Counted from the stretch's first letter, positions 32,699 to 43,175 are shown. The stretch is 64,000 nt of DNA from a bacterium (GCA_029932675.1 JAOZPP010000003.1:20137-84136); one strand, 5' to 3'. The notes: generated from the letters alone by a model not told the origin. Made by a program: numbers and translations.

Positions 32699-35600
32699 CT
32701 ACCTCAGCAGGACCATTCTTTTTGTCTCTGTAAAATCCCCCGCTTTCAACCTGTAGATGTAAATGCCTGAGGCCACTGAACCTGCATCCCAGTGGGTTGA
32801 CTTATAACCAGCTTTCTGCTTCTCATCTACCAAGGTAGTTACCTTCTGCCCCAGGATATTGAATACCTCAAGCTTCACCGAGCACTCCTTTGGCAATGTG
32901 TAACTGATCTGGGTGACCGGGTTGAATGGATTGGGATAGTTCTGTGAGAGGCTATAAGATTGGGGGATGGACTGCTGGCCACCATCTCCTTGAACTATAA
33001 CAACAGGGGTTGTATTCCGAAATAGTAACAGACCCCCTCCCCCATTTCCCATCACATCACCCCAGCTATAAGACGCAAGCAGAGAGAATCTACCGGTATT
33101 ATCAATGTCTCCCAACTCGATATTGCCTATATGAGTGCCCATGCAACCAAAACTTGTCCACCAACCAGGCTCAGGTTTGAGCACTGAACCATCACCAGAG
33201 TTGAAATAGATATGAAAATAGTCGCCATTCCGATCGGTAAGGGCTAAATCTGGTCTCCCATCCAAATTCACATCTCCTATGGCAATTCTGCAGGGACTCC
33301 AAGAAAAATCTGGGTCAGAGGTCCATACTGGCGAGCTATTGATAAGTCCTTCCTGATTGTTGAGGAAAAGCTTTGCCCGTCCTTCATAAGAACTGGTACC
33401 AATGACGATATCCTGGTAGCCATCTCCGTCCATATCCCACCAGATAATAGAAGAGACTTCCTCCCCGGTAGAGATAATCTGGGTGGGAGAAGAAGATAGA
33501 TTGCCATTATCATTGGCAAAAATCAAGATGTCGTTACCATAGCCAATGGCAAGCTCAGGATAGTCATCATCATTAAAGTAACCTAATTTTCCCCAATCAA
33601 TATCGCCTTTGTAGGATGTCGTCCAGTCAGGACTTTGGTGAAGGTTACCTTCCTGATCGTTGAAATAGACAGCAACCCCTTCATATCTACTTACCGCCAG
33701 ATCATCCCAACCGTCATTGTTGACTTTTCCCCACGCTACCCCCCCGTAGCGGGTGGAAAGCGTGTCCATCCAGGCAGAAGAACTTGATAGCTGGTTACCT
33801 TCATTCAGGTGAACCTCTACCCTGAAGCTACGAGCTATGGCCAGATCCCTTTTTCCATCGTTGTTCATATCTCCAAAGTCGTAATCGTTATCGTGAACTG
33901 GCTCACTCACCATGCCATAGGAGTACCAAACAACATAATCATTAAATCCACCAGAACCATCATTCCAAAATTCATGATCGTGGACGCCATAATAGTCGAA
34001 TGGAGGCGGCGAGTAAGAAGAGGCTCCTAAGGCAACATCAAGGAAACCATCGCCATTTATGTCATCAAGGGCTATAATCTCAGGATACATATTATAGGTA
34101 AACCCATCCGGTTCTGGATATATCTCTGGGGTTGATGGTAGATAGGAGTAATTCTGCTCACATACCGCACTGGCTTCATTAGAGTAACCGCTTGCCCCAA
34201 AGGGATTATGGGCAGTTACGGCAAAATAGTAGGTCTGGCCAGGAACAAATTCATCATCATAGAGGATGTAAGAATCTGTATAACCAACATTTATCTCTTC
34301 GGTATAGTCGCCAGATGAGGTCCCATAATGGAGTTTATAACTTGTGGCCCCCTCAGAATGTTCCCAACTCAGATCTATCCTCTCTGGTTTAGGGGTAGCA
34401 GTAAGGTTCTCAGGTGCCTCTGGTGGATATCCGGATTCGAAGAAAGCGGTAAAGATGGTGTCATTAGGCCCAGCCACCACCTGATGGCTCCTGGCTCCAC
34501 CATCGCTCCAGTGATCAAAGGCATAAGTCACTTCCCCTACTGTTTGAGGGGATATGGCCGTTATCCAATGTTGGCTGCCCGGCTCCCAGGCTGTGACATA
34601 CGGGGATTGGTGATTACCTCCATCCACTTGGATAACCCCGCCACTGAAGTTGTTTTGAACTGTTACCTCTACCTCTGGTATTGTATAGGTCACCGTCAAT
34701 TGAGGTAATTTATCTTGGTCCCAATCATATCCACAGAAAGTAAGATATGGTGGATCACCCTGATCTTCGTCGTTCCATCCATCTACAACAAGATAAACAG
34801 TAAAGAAGTCTTGTGCACCGGCTAATGAATGAGTGAGGAACCACTGAAGTCTGGCACATGCCTCTTCACCTCCGAATGATGGCCACACATAGGTGCTGCC
34901 AGGAAAGGGAAAGCTATAATTGTCAACGGCAAGAACACTACCCTCATTTGGGTCGGTCATACTATTATAAAACCACTCGGCATTCTCAGGAGGATTCCAA
35001 GTCGCAGGGGCCCACTTAGAGTGGTACATATCCATATAGACTTTCTCTGTAAATTCTATTGTATCATCAAAAATGCTATAAGTTAACCTCAAATCGATAT
35101 TTGAAACTTCAGCCTCATCCTCTATATCTCCTGTATCCCATTGTATCCACCCTCTGAACAAGTAATTATCTCCCCCTGAAACTACTTTACCCACCCATGG
35201 AGTCCCCATAAATTCCCAGTAATACTCGTTAGCTTGCTCAGTATATCTCGCGTAACCAGTATAATTCTCAGGAGGATACAATACCATCTCATGGATAGCA
35301 GTTCTGGCAGAAGAATTCTCCATGGTTAATTTCTTTAGGGAAGAGATAGGTATTTGAAGTAGCAAAGTTATCTCACTTTTTTTGAACCTGACCTCATATT
35401 GAGAGGGCAATCGGGAGTTTACTCTATTCGGTATCTTTGAAATCGCATAAATATTCCTATCAATTTCATCTCTAAATTCTATTTTACCCTTGGTAATAAA
35501 ATCACTTCTCATCTCTCTTCCCTTAGCATACACAGAAAAACAGCCAGGAGTTAGTATGCTAAAAACTTTAACAATAAGAGTGTCCATATCTGCTGAAAGA

Positions 35601-36142
35601 GAATCGAGCAACTCCGATAGGTTCTCAATTACTATTTGCCCCTTTAAAGAATTTGCTCCCACAATGAATTCCAGGTCTACATTCTCGTCTATGCCCCTAT
35701 ACCTAATTGTATCGATCCTGACATCCTCTATCTTTGTCTGTCCATACCCTGGAGAATCCCCTGATCCGGGCATATTAGTTACTTCTCCCCTGAGTTCCAG
35801 TTCAAGCCATAGGTCATCTGACAATGCTATTTTAACTTTGTCATCGGAAAAGTAAAACTTTAAACTGTTCGTTTCACAGGCATAGCCAAAACCCTCCTGA
35901 CCAAAAGGGCGAATAGTAGGATCTATATCCTGCCAATTGCTATCGTTGTCCATATAGTGAATTGGTGAAGCAAATAATTCTGCTCGGTAAGTGCCATCGC
36001 CATTATCAAAAAACTTGGCACAACGGGCCCGTTTTTGAATGATCTCTTGCCTCTCTTGTCCATTGACGACATCCGGAAGAAGGGCAAAGATCGCCAAATT
36101 CAACACCAGACCCACTGATAAAAGACAAAATCTCCTCCTCAT
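32699..36142 (-). CDS. Large secreted FG-GAP/fibronectin-type protein with type IX-type sorting domain
   Basis: The 1147-residue protein has a signal peptide (FCLLSVGLVLNLAIFALL). The N-terminal half contains a DNRLRE-like beta domain around residues 330-480 (FRGWIQWDTGDIEDEAEVSN). A fibronectin III domain follows near residue 595 (PPEAPENLTATPKPERIDLSW). Several VCBS/FG-GAP repeats with DxNxDG-like calcium loops come next (LDDINGDGFLDVALG, DMNNDGKRDLAIA, DMDGDGYQDIVIG). The last 80 residues are the sorting domain (NYPNPFNPVTQISYTLP ... KRMVLLR). It probably ends on the cell surface or outside. Function is unknown; adhesion or carbohydrate binding is a guess. A perfect-Shine-Dalgarno 20-codon ORF lies upstream and a terminator downstream. 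Confidence 0.82.
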   Translation of the reverse strand: MRRRFCLLSVGLVLNLAIFALLPDVVNGQERQEIIQKRARCAKFFDNGDGTYRAELFASPIHYMDNDSNWQDIDPTIRPFGQEGFGYACETNSLKFYFSDDKVKIALSDDLWLELELRGEVTNMPGSGDSPGYGQTKIEDVRIDTIRYRGIDENVDLEFIVGANSLKGQIVIENLSELLDSLSADMDTLIVKVFSILTPGCFSVYAKGREMRSDFITKGKIEFRDEIDRNIYAISKIPNRVNSRLPSQYEVRFKKSEITLLLQIPISSLKKLTMENSSARTAIHEMVLYPPENYTGYARYTEQANEYYWEFMGTPWVGKVVSGGDNYLFRGWIQWDTGDIEDEAEVSNIDLRLTYSIFDDTIEFTEKVYMDMYHSKWAPATWNPPENAEWFYNSMTDPNEGSVLAVDNYSFPFPGSTYVWPSFGGEEACARLQWFLTHSLAGAQDFFTVYLVVDGWNDEDQGDPPYLTFCGYDWDQDKLPQLTVTYTIPEVEVTVQNNFSGGVIQVDGGNHQSPYVTAWEPGSQHWITAISPQTVGEVTYAFDHWSDGGARSHQVVAGPNDTIFTAFFESGYPPEAPENLTATPKPERIDLSWEHSEGATSYKLHYGTSSGDYTEEINVGYTDSYILYDDEFVPGQTYYFAVTAHNPFGASGYSNEASAVCEQNYSYLPSTPEIYPEPDGFTYNMYPEIIALDDINGDGFLDVALGASSYSPPPFDYYGVHDHEFWNDGSGGFNDYVVWYSYGMVSEPVHDNDYDFGDMNNDGKRDLAIARSFRVEVHLNEGNQLSSSSAWMDTLSTRYGGVAWGKVNNDGWDDLAVSRYEGVAVYFNDQEGNLHQSPDWTTSYKGDIDWGKLGYFNDDDYPELAIGYGNDILIFANDNGNLSSSPTQIISTGEEVSSIIWWDMDGDGYQDIVIGTSSYEGRAKLFLNNQEGLINSSPVWTSDPDFSWSPCRIAIGDVNLDGRPDLALTDRNGDYFHIYFNSGDGSVLKPEPGWWTSFGCMGTHIGNIELGDIDNTGRFSLLASYSWGDVMGNGGGGLLLFRNTTPVVIVQGDGGQQSIPQSYSLSQNYPNPFNPVTQISYTLPKECSVKLEVFNILGQKVTTLVDEKQKAGYKSTHWDAGSVASGIYIYRLKAGDFTETKRMVLLR

Positions 36143-36163
36143 CTTTTCCTCCCACTGTTACGG

Positions 36164-36226
36164 TTAACAATTGCCTGGGTGGACAGAAAAAGCAATCGGC
36201 TTTCTTAGCTGAAATAATTTTCTCAT
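36164..36226 (-). CDS. Possible 20-codon leader peptide
   Basis: An ATG at 36226 opens a 20-codon frame ending TAA at 36164, between the barrel-like gene and the 1147-residue gene. It is preceded by AAAGGAGGTGAT, a full 12-base match to the usual anti-Shine-Dalgarno, though the gap to the ATG is short (four bases after GGAGG). The peptide starts MRKLFQLRKP and is basic. It may be a regulatory leader, a remnant of a lost gene, or chance. Confidence 0.3.
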   Translation of the reverse strand: MRKLFQLRKPIAFSVHPGNC

Positions 36227-36278
36227 ATCACCTCCTTTCACCTTCTTGTTTGCAGCCATTAAGTTGTTAAATCCATCC

Positions 36279-37886
36279 TTACCACATTGCCTGACTTCCA
36301 ATTAGAAATTTGTAGCTATATGGTTTACCCAATATTCCTCCTTTCCAAAGGCGATTGTAACCCATCGTCAGGCGAAGTTGCTTCAATATCTGAAAATTTA
36401 AACCAGCTTTAAAACTCCTGTTTTTGTCACCTGAGTCATTTTGGGAGGAACCATCCAGGTTGATCTGAATTCTATCAGTGATTCCATATTTAGTCTCTAC
36501 GCTCACCTTCCAGCTATTCCGCTTTTTGAAATTTTTCACCCTCAGATCGAAGATGTTTTTCTTGTGACTAACCCAACTGGTGACCCTGTCCTGGGGTATA
36601 TAGCCAATTTGAATCTGCCATTGACCCGCTTTCAGCAGTGGATGGTAATAATAATCGAAATCTGGAATTTCGTAATAAGGCAGGCCACCGTCAAATCCGT
36701 AACTGAAATACTTTAAGCTTAATCTACCAGACAAAGAAAGGGAATGGAAATAATATGACCCACCTTCACGTAAAACCCTCTTATCGAATTTTATCTCACT
36801 ATTTATCATTAAATGGTCTGTTATGCCATAGTTGAAAATCTCACTGTTTCCAATTGTCCAGGTCTTGGATGTTAGCAAGCCGCTTTGTCTCGTATATTTC
36901 CAGTATATTTGGTTATTTAGTTTAACCTGTTTCCTTCCTAACAGATGGCCATAGTAATCATCGTAGTCAGCTAATATCCTTCTAATGTCAATTTTTCCAT
37001 TATCCGTCAAGAGATCAAAACCCGATCTAACAATAACATGATCTTCTTTCCTAAGTAAGTGAGGGACGCCGCCACAAAAGTTCTTATCACTCAAATAGGA
37101 GTAATGCCAGTTTGGAGAAAGATAAATGCGCATATTTTTATTTATTTGCATATCCACTTGAGAAGAAAGATTGTTATACCTTCTTTTTCTTGTGATACAT
37201 ATGGAATTGGGGCCCTTTTCTGAACTAAAGCTATCTGTAATACTAATCTGTATTTGGCTTGGCAAACCAAGTCTAAAGCTCATCTCATACGCGTGATTAG
37301 TCATCCTATACTCAGTATGGTCGTATTCTGCTTTCCCTAAATTATATTGATAGGAATTACTGATCTCAAACTGGCCTCTATTTAACAAGGGGGTATTGTA
37401 GTAGTAAAAATTGAGCATCCTCTGGGGCACATATGTTTTCCCATCATTGCTCAAGAATGAAATACTGAAGGAAACTTTTTGATTTTTCAGCTTGGAGTAA
37501 TTCTCGTAGTCTTCATAATCCATGTTGTTAAATTGTTGACATAGGCTTCCCGAAATTTCAAGATTGACTTTCGGCCTATACTGAAAGGAAACTGTTGGCT
37601 TGTAATATTCAGCTATCCAATTACTTGTTCCTCGATGTCTCAAAGGAAGACGATTATTTAGTTTAAGTTGATATAAATGGCTCTTGCCGAAATATAAGTT
37701 ATTGTGCAATGAGAAAAACCCGTTTTGACTTTTGCTGACAGTAAAATCAGTCCCCCTATTTGTAATAATTCGACCGTAAAAGTAATCGAAACTGAGTTCA
37801 TCGATTTCTTTTGCTTTACAGTTAGAGAGAAATATAATAGACAAAATCAAGACTATTGCTGTAATAATCCTTGATAATCTTCTCAT
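36279..37886 (-). CDS. Unrecognised exported protein, probable outer-membrane beta-barrel
   Basis: I recognise no family. The roughly 535-residue product begins with a lipoprotein-like signal (ILSIIFLSNCKAKE, Cys near residue 23). It then consists almost wholly of alternating polar/hydrophobic strands rich in Tyr, Asn and Ser, ending in Trp, the terminal aromatic typical of outer-membrane barrels. It has no sorting domain, unlike its neighbours. The preferred ATG is 37886, which places the signal at the N-terminus; an ATG at 37919 would add 11 residues. The codon usage looks more A/T-rich than the operons on either side. It lies 8 bp downstream of the 843-residue FG-GAP gene and is probably co-transcribed. 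Confidence 0.55.
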   Translation of the reverse strand: MRRLSRIITAIVLILSIIFLSNCKAKEIDELSFDYFYGRIITNRGTDFTVSKSQNGFFSLHNNLYFGKSHLYQLKLNNRLPLRHRGTSNWIAEYYKPTVSFQYRPKVNLEISGSLCQQFNNMDYEDYENYSKLKNQKVSFSISFLSNDGKTYVPQRMLNFYYYNTPLLNRGQFEISNSYQYNLGKAEYDHTEYRMTNHAYEMSFRLGLPSQIQISITDSFSSEKGPNSICITRKRRYNNLSSQVDMQINKNMRIYLSPNWHYSYLSDKNFCGGVPHLLRKEDHVIVRSGFDLLTDNGKIDIRRILADYDDYYGHLLGRKQVKLNNQIYWKYTRQSGLLTSKTWTIGNSEIFNYGITDHLMINSEIKFDKRVLREGGSYYFHSLSLSGRLSLKYFSYGFDGGLPYYEIPDFDYYYHPLLKAGQWQIQIGYIPQDRVTSWVSHKKNIFDLRVKNFKKRNSWKVSVETKYGITDRIQINLDGSSQNDSGDKNRSFKAGLNFQILKQLRLTMGYNRLWKGGILGKPYSYKFLIGSQAMW

Positions 37887-37926
37887 AATTGGTTTGCCTT
37901 TCTCTTCAAACGTCTTCATAATCTTG

Positions 37927-40458
37927 CTATCTCAACATAATTAGCTTTTGGGCTTCAGTATAATTCCCAGCCTTCAACCTGCAGAGATAGACACCGCTTC
38001 CCACTCTTTGGCCCCTCTCATTCTTCCCATCCCAAACAACCTCATAGAAATCCGGCCCTTGCTCCTCGTCTACTAAAGTTTTCACTTCTTGGCCCAAAAC
38101 ATTATAGATTCTTAAACTGACTGCTAACTGTTGGCCTCTCACAGCCGAGAATTGGTATCTAATGATTGTCCGCTGATTGAATGGGTTTGGAAAACCCTGG
38201 TATAACTTGCAGAACTTTGGCAAAATTTTGAGAGCTTTTGCCGATACAGGGCCAAACCAGGGCTTTTCCACCTCTGGCTTGGTCACCAAAAGCTTGTAAT
38301 AATAAGTAGCTCCTCCGTTAACCGTTGAGTCATAATAGGTATATTGAACATTTCCCATAAAGGGAGCAGGATTAATTCTGGCATATTCACCATCGAAAGT
38401 GGAGGAGCGATAAAGGTCAAACTGGGCTTTAGTTTTGTCTGTCTGCCACCTCACTCTTACATACCATTCATATCCAGTTGCCTTGAAGGCATAGACATTC
38501 ACCACAGGAAGAACAGGAGGAGGCTCAATATAGGCCATTACTGGCCCATAAAATGAGCATAGACTATCCGGGTCAATGACCTCCAGCCAATAGTAATTAG
38601 TTACCCCAACTCCCGCCGAACTATCAATAAGGGATATGCTATCCCCTACCAATAAAGATTTATTTAACTTCCTGAACTCAGAGTAGGCCCAAGGTGGGGT
38701 GTAATGGATGGTGTAGGCTCGATAAAGATTAAAACCAGCGTACTGACCACCTGGTGCAACCTTCCAAAACACCTCAACCAGAGAGTCAACCACTTCCGCT
38801 CCAAAGTCAACTATTTGATAGGGGACATCAGATATCAATTCATAGTCGTAGAGCTGATGGATACCTGGCCCTGAACAGGAGAAGACCAGATTTTCCCTAC
38901 CGTCAGAATCCATATCACAGCAGTTGATGCTGCGGATATAGCACCCGCAAAGGAGCGGTCCCTGCCAGATCTTTGCGTAGGCGCCTCTATTTGCCTGAAA
39001 AATTACTATCTGTGAGAATTGGGGCAGGCCAGAACCTGGGAAAAAACTGTTGCCAGCAACTATACTGGGATATCCACCGATTTCGCTTATCTCCATGCTG
39101 AGAGGGCTGCCTTTCATTGTAGAGGAATCATACCAATCCACATAAAACTGATTAATCCCTCTGGATTTCAAAACAAAGATGCTCCCAGAATAACCATTAG
39201 CGCCCCCTTCAATGAGCTCATTCTGCCCATCTTGATCAATATCAACTATGTGAGGACGAACACCAAAAGCTGTTAATCCCGTGTGAATATACCTCTTGGT
39301 GAAGGAATCACTTGTAGGGTCATAATCGAAGTACAATAAAACTACTGGATTCCCTGTATAAAAGCCAGTGGAGCCGATTACCATCTCGTTGGAGCCATCG
39401 TTATCAATATCCCCAACTGCAAAATCGCAGTCAGGGGCAAAATCATAGAGAGTATGTGTGCGAGTGAAGGTGTAAAAATCCGAGGATTTGTGGGAGAACT
39501 CATCGATGGTGATCTTGGTGTCATCCACACCATGAGGTCTGAAATGATCGCTAAACAAAATCGTTATCTCCTTTACCCCGTCATTGTCAATATCCGTGAT
39601 GTCCATCTTCTCAAGTGAATAGTCAACACAATATCCATTTTCATACGAATAATGAGAATGAACATTTGTGTTATAACAATGAAACTTATTAACACCAACA
39701 GATTCGAAAATGCGTATGGTAACTCCTGGACCACTGGTTGTATAGAATTCTTTCTTTCCATTACCATCTATGTCCCCAACTAAAGGAAGCAACTTTCCAT
39801 GGACAATGGTAGTATCCCATACCTCCTGGTATGTATCATCGCCAACATTCTTAAAAACATGCAAAGTCGTCAATGTATCAAGCCAATCTGACCAGGAGTA
39901 GGTGACAAATTCCTGAAAACCGTCGTCATCCAAATCCCCCGCTACGCTGTATTCGGTGCCATAACCATAATTCTCCGACCTCCATACCTCTCCAAATTGC
40001 ACCGGGTCTCCCCAGGAAGTGCCGAAGAATCCACCTCTATCTTCAAAACCGCCCTGTTTTATCTTCTCTTGCATTATATTGTATCTCTCATTCTGACTGT
40101 TTTCATACTCCACCTGTAGTTCTGGATAAATGTTACCTCTCTGAGTTCTCCATTTTATGGATTTCACAGGTTTATCTATAACCTTAGTCCAAAAGGGTTG
40201 GGCTCTTAGTTTGCCATTTACACACCTGTAGACCTTTATGGTGTCTCCAGAGACGATGGTTATATCCTGGTAACCATCCTTATCGAAATCACCGAGGGCC
40301 ACATTTGATGGTAGCTCACCAACAGGCACGCCTCGGTCTGAAACCTGAATGCCAAAGTCCTGAGGCTTCAGATAAGCAGCCTGGCCAAAAGAGAATGGTA
40401 AAATGGCCAAAGAAGTTAATAAAAAAATGGTTAGATTTTTAGTAGTCAGTATACTCAA
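37927..40458 (-). CDS. Secreted FG-GAP repeat protein with type IX-type sorting domain
   Basis: The 843-residue protein has a signal peptide (FLLTSLAILPFSFGQAA). It has at least six FG-GAP/VCBS-type repeats with Asp-rich loops (ALGDFDKDGYQDITIVSG, DLDDDGFQEFV, DIDNDGVKEITI, DIDQDGQNELIEGG). Two fibronectin-like modules follow (VEVFWKVAPGGQYAGFNLYR, then RVRWQTDKTKAQFDLYR). The sorting domain closes it (FPNPFNQRTIIRYQF ... QKLIMLR). It looks like an extracellular propeller/adhesin. The start is TTG with GAGG closely upstream. It is in the same transcription direction as the 1147- and 414-residue genes and shares their tail. Confidence 0.82.
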   Translation of the reverse strand: MSILTTKNLTIFLLTSLAILPFSFGQAAYLKPQDFGIQVSDRGVPVGELPSNVALGDFDKDGYQDITIVSGDTIKVYRCVNGKLRAQPFWTKVIDKPVKSIKWRTQRGNIYPELQVEYENSQNERYNIMQEKIKQGGFEDRGGFFGTSWGDPVQFGEVWRSENYGYGTEYSVAGDLDDDGFQEFVTYSWSDWLDTLTTLHVFKNVGDDTYQEVWDTTIVHGKLLPLVGDIDGNGKKEFYTTSGPGVTIRIFESVGVNKFHCYNTNVHSHYSYENGYCVDYSLEKMDITDIDNDGVKEITILFSDHFRPHGVDDTKITIDEFSHKSSDFYTFTRTHTLYDFAPDCDFAVGDIDNDGSNEMVIGSTGFYTGNPVVLLYFDYDPTSDSFTKRYIHTGLTAFGVRPHIVDIDQDGQNELIEGGANGYSGSIFVLKSRGINQFYVDWYDSSTMKGSPLSMEISEIGGYPSIVAGNSFFPGSGLPQFSQIVIFQANRGAYAKIWQGPLLCGCYIRSINCCDMDSDGRENLVFSCSGPGIHQLYDYELISDVPYQIVDFGAEVVDSLVEVFWKVAPGGQYAGFNLYRAYTIHYTPPWAYSEFRKLNKSLLVGDSISLIDSSAGVGVTNYYWLEVIDPDSLCSFYGPVMAYIEPPPVLPVVNVYAFKATGYEWYVRVRWQTDKTKAQFDLYRSSTFDGEYARINPAPFMGNVQYTYYDSTVNGGATYYYKLLVTKPEVEKPWFGPVSAKALKILPKFCKLYQGFPNPFNQRTIIRYQFSAVRGQQLAVSLRIYNVLGQEVKTLVDEEQGPDFYEVVWDGKNERGQRVGSGVYLCRLKAGNYTEAQKLIMLR

Positions 40459-40517
40459 AACCTCACCTTGAAGTTAAACTTATCATACCCAGGTTTCCAA
40501 CAATATAATACCCTTTT

Positions 40518-41762
40518 TCATCTGATGATAACCATTTTCCTTGTTTGAGTGAAAATACCCGCTTTTATCTGATAAAGGTAAACACCACTGGCCACTGGAT
40601 TCCTATATTTGTCTCTTCCATCCCAATGAACAATATAGGAACCTGGCTTTTCATATTTATTGACTAATCTCCTGACTAATTGTCCTTTGATGTTATAAAC
40701 CGATAGGTTAACAAAAGAAGGCACAGGAAGAGTAAAGGAGAGTTCAGTTTCCGGGTTAAATGGGTTGGGATAGTTCTGCGAAAGGGAAAAGGCTTTTGAT
40801 GGAGGTCCAGAAGTGCCCCTTCCTTTGACTCCAACACTGACATATACCCAGATAGAGGATGTATCTGCATTCCCACAAGTATCTTCTACCTTTACAAATA
40901 TTTGATATTCCCCAGGGTCTAAGTTTTGGGTATCCCAATAATATGGCCAGTCAGCGGCCATTCCATTAGTGGAGATGTAATTATAGGTTGAATTATTTGA
41001 TCCACTTGCATAGACGGCAGATAGTTCCCAAAAGGATAACCAACCATCGAAACGGAGATTACATTCTTCTGATTCAATAAGATTTCCGCTTTCATCCTTG
41101 ACCCACCAGCAAACCAGAAAAACCCCATTGTTTAGGTCTACACCTCCAGGATAGGAAGTGCTATCCCATGCTCTGGCCATAATATCCACTTTGCCATAAA
41201 CTGTATCTATACCTGTCATTTCGTCCGGTTCTGTCCAGATGGACTCAATGAGCGGTTTAGTGGTATCGGCAAAAGGTTGCAATGTATAGGTAAAGGCCAA
41301 AGGGTTAGTTTCATAACCGTTTTCCCCATCTTGGAAGTGAAGATGGGTGCTGCTTCCCGTAGCTATGTAGCCCAAAGTATCTACTCCTGCCTCGACATCA
41401 TCGTTAACAGATATTTGAATGTTCTCCAAATGGATATATCTATATATGTTGCCAAAATCATCTTGAACATCTACGAAATCCTGTAATGCATCTGCTCTTG
41501 ACACTATTCCATCCACTACCGGATAAACTGGCACATTTGAAGTTCCTATGTCGTGTATGTCCACACCCTTATGGAAATGGGGATAAGGAGGGGCTTCGCG
41601 ATATTCTCCATAGGTAGCTGTAACTCTATGCTGTGAATTAAAGGGTGATAAAGGCCATTGATAGGTCAGCGCCTTTGTCACGCAGCTAACTGTTAAGAAA
41701 ATGACACATAGGCATGAAAATAACCACGCTTTTTTGCTTTGTGAAATAGTCACTATTACCAC
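40518..41762 (-). CDS. Secreted M23 peptidase with type IX-type sorting domain
   Basis: The 414-residue protein has a signal or membrane segment near its N-terminus (WLFSCLCVIFLTVSCV), then a complete M23 catalytic domain: HKGVDIH near residue 64 (HxxxD), YRYIHLENI, and STHLHFQDG near residue 138 (the HxH pair). A central Ig-like region (residues 170-310) and the sorting domain follow (NYPNPFNPETELSFTLP ... RKMVIIR). A Cys in the signal could be a lipobox (TVSC). It probably cuts peptidoglycan of other cells or of the host cell's own envelope outside. The start is unsettled: GTG 41762 or GTG 41753, the latter at better spacing from AAGGGGGG. Confidence 0.85.
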   Translation of the reverse strand: MVIVTISQSKKAWLFSCLCVIFLTVSCVTKALTYQWPLSPFNSQHRVTATYGEYREAPPYPHFHKGVDIHDIGTSNVPVYPVVDGIVSRADALQDFVDVQDDFGNIYRYIHLENIQISVNDDVEAGVDTLGYIATGSSTHLHFQDGENGYETNPLAFTYTLQPFADTTKPLIESIWTEPDEMTGIDTVYGKVDIMARAWDSTSYPGGVDLNNGVFLVCWWVKDESGNLIESEECNLRFDGWLSFWELSAVYASGSNNSTYNYISTNGMAADWPYYWDTQNLDPGEYQIFVKVEDTCGNADTSSIWVYVSVGVKGRGTSGPPSKAFSLSQNYPNPFNPETELSFTLPVPSFVNLSVYNIKGQLVRRLVNKYEKPGSYIVHWDGRDKYRNPVASGVYLYQIKAGIFTQTRKMVIIR

Positions 41763-41774
41763 CCCCCTTTCTAA

Positions 41775-43175
41775 TTACTCTTTCACTCTATAGCATAATA
41801 TCCTTTGTTTAAGTGCTACTGCCATCAATTTCTTGCCTGCGGGTGTAATCATAATCTGTGTGGAGATTCTCTTTCCCTCCAGCATTTCCGAGATAAAAGG
41901 TTTTTTCCAAACGAGAACTCCATCTTTTGAGTATAGCAGGAGTTTCGGTCGGCCAGTGCTTGCTATAAGTAACACAGTGCCACTGGAGTCTATGGTCACA
42001 TGAGCAACTTTAAGCCCTTTCTGTTCCCAGATTAAATCTCCTGTTTCACATTTAATTAACTTCAGACCTGGGCCATCGGTTGATTTACCAAAGAGAGCAA
42101 CATATTTGTCATTTGGAGAAAAAGTAACTGAATGAAGCTCAAAGGGTAGTTCCTTTATCACTCCACCATTTCTGGCGAATAGCATAGTCGTCTCAGCCAT
42201 AACCGGTCTTTCTCCCAATTGATGCCTAAAATTGTAATGTGAAGTTACCAAATACTTACCCTGGGGCGAGGTGACCACTCCGCCACCGTAATCATCGTTT
42301 AGAGGATATCTCCACAGCTCGTTTATGGAGATGGTGGGTATAGACTTCGGAGGGACTTCAATCTCACCCCACTTTGTTTCGCTAGAGGATAAATCGTAAA
42401 ATATTAACCAGGGATTAGTGCTTACACCTTCAGTAGCGGTAAAGTATCCTAATTTTTCTCGAAGGTGTTTCATTTCTTCTTCGGTTTCCGAGCGAAACTT
42501 CTCTTCACCTTTTGGCCTTGGCCCATGTTCGCAAACACCGATAGCAAGATAGCGGCCATTTTCTGAGAAACTGGGTTTAAAACTCCTCCCATTATCCCAC
42601 CCAATGTCTCCAAATGGTTTTATCTGCTGGAGTAATTGCCCATCGCAAGTGTAGAATTTTAAGATTCCCTTTTCAGCATCACTCTCTAAGGTTAACCCCT
42701 TATTAGAAATGAGTATCCCAGGCACGAGCTCATCATATAACCAAGGAGTTTCCCTTTCTCCGATTTTCTCTCCTTTAGCGTTTAGGATCTCCAATGTCCT
42801 TTTACCCCACCTCTCTGGAGTAGGTCGGATTGTAGAAGTGGAAATCACGATATAATCAGCATTCGGGGAGAAAGTTGCTTCAAACCAGTTGGGCAAACAC
42901 GGATGGGTTGAAATAAGGTTAAAATTCTGGTCATAAAATTCTATCCTGTTCTTTAGAACAACTATTTTAGGAAAGATTTTTACTTCTCCTTCTAAGCTCA
43001 GTCCGAATGCAACATCAGATATCGGCTCATCAAACCTTTTCTGCCAAATTAACCTATAAGCCACAGAATCCTTAGAGACCTGGGCTAAACACAGCCTACT
43101 TGGATTTACCCCAATCAAAAGGCAAAAGGATAGAAAGGAAATCAGAGCCAACATTGCTTTCTGATAAGTCTTCAT
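41775..43175 (-). CDS. Exported WD40/propeller-like protein of unknown function
   Basis: The roughly 466-residue protein starts with a signal peptide (MLALISFLSFCLLIGV...LCLAQ). Several propeller-like repeats follow, with SPNADYIVIST, FSENGRYLAIGV, SPQGKYLVTSH, SPNDKYVALFG and DSSGTVLLIAS, that is, TolB/WD40-type strand turns. No sorting domain is present and the C-terminus ends YRVKE. I choose ATG 43175 because AGGGGGG lies eight bases upstream; ATG 43193 overlaps that site. A promoter lies about 150 bp upstream. It may head the run of exported proteins down to 32.7 kb. Confidence 0.7.
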   Translation of the reverse strand: MKTYQKAMLALISFLSFCLLIGVNPSRLCLAQVSKDSVAYRLIWQKRFDEPISDVAFGLSLEGEVKIFPKIVVLKNRIEFYDQNFNLISTHPCLPNWFEATFSPNADYIVISTSTIRPTPERWGKRTLEILNAKGEKIGERETPWLYDELVPGILISNKGLTLESDAEKGILKFYTCDGQLLQQIKPFGDIGWDNGRSFKPSFSENGRYLAIGVCEHGPRPKGEEKFRSETEEEMKHLREKLGYFTATEGVSTNPWLIFYDLSSSETKWGEIEVPPKSIPTISINELWRYPLNDDYGGGVVTSPQGKYLVTSHYNFRHQLGERPVMAETTMLFARNGGVIKELPFELHSVTFSPNDKYVALFGKSTDGPGLKLIKCETGDLIWEQKGLKVAHVTIDSSGTVLLIASTGRPKLLLYSKDGVLVWKKPFISEMLEGKRISTQIMITPAGKKLMAVALKQRILCYRVKE

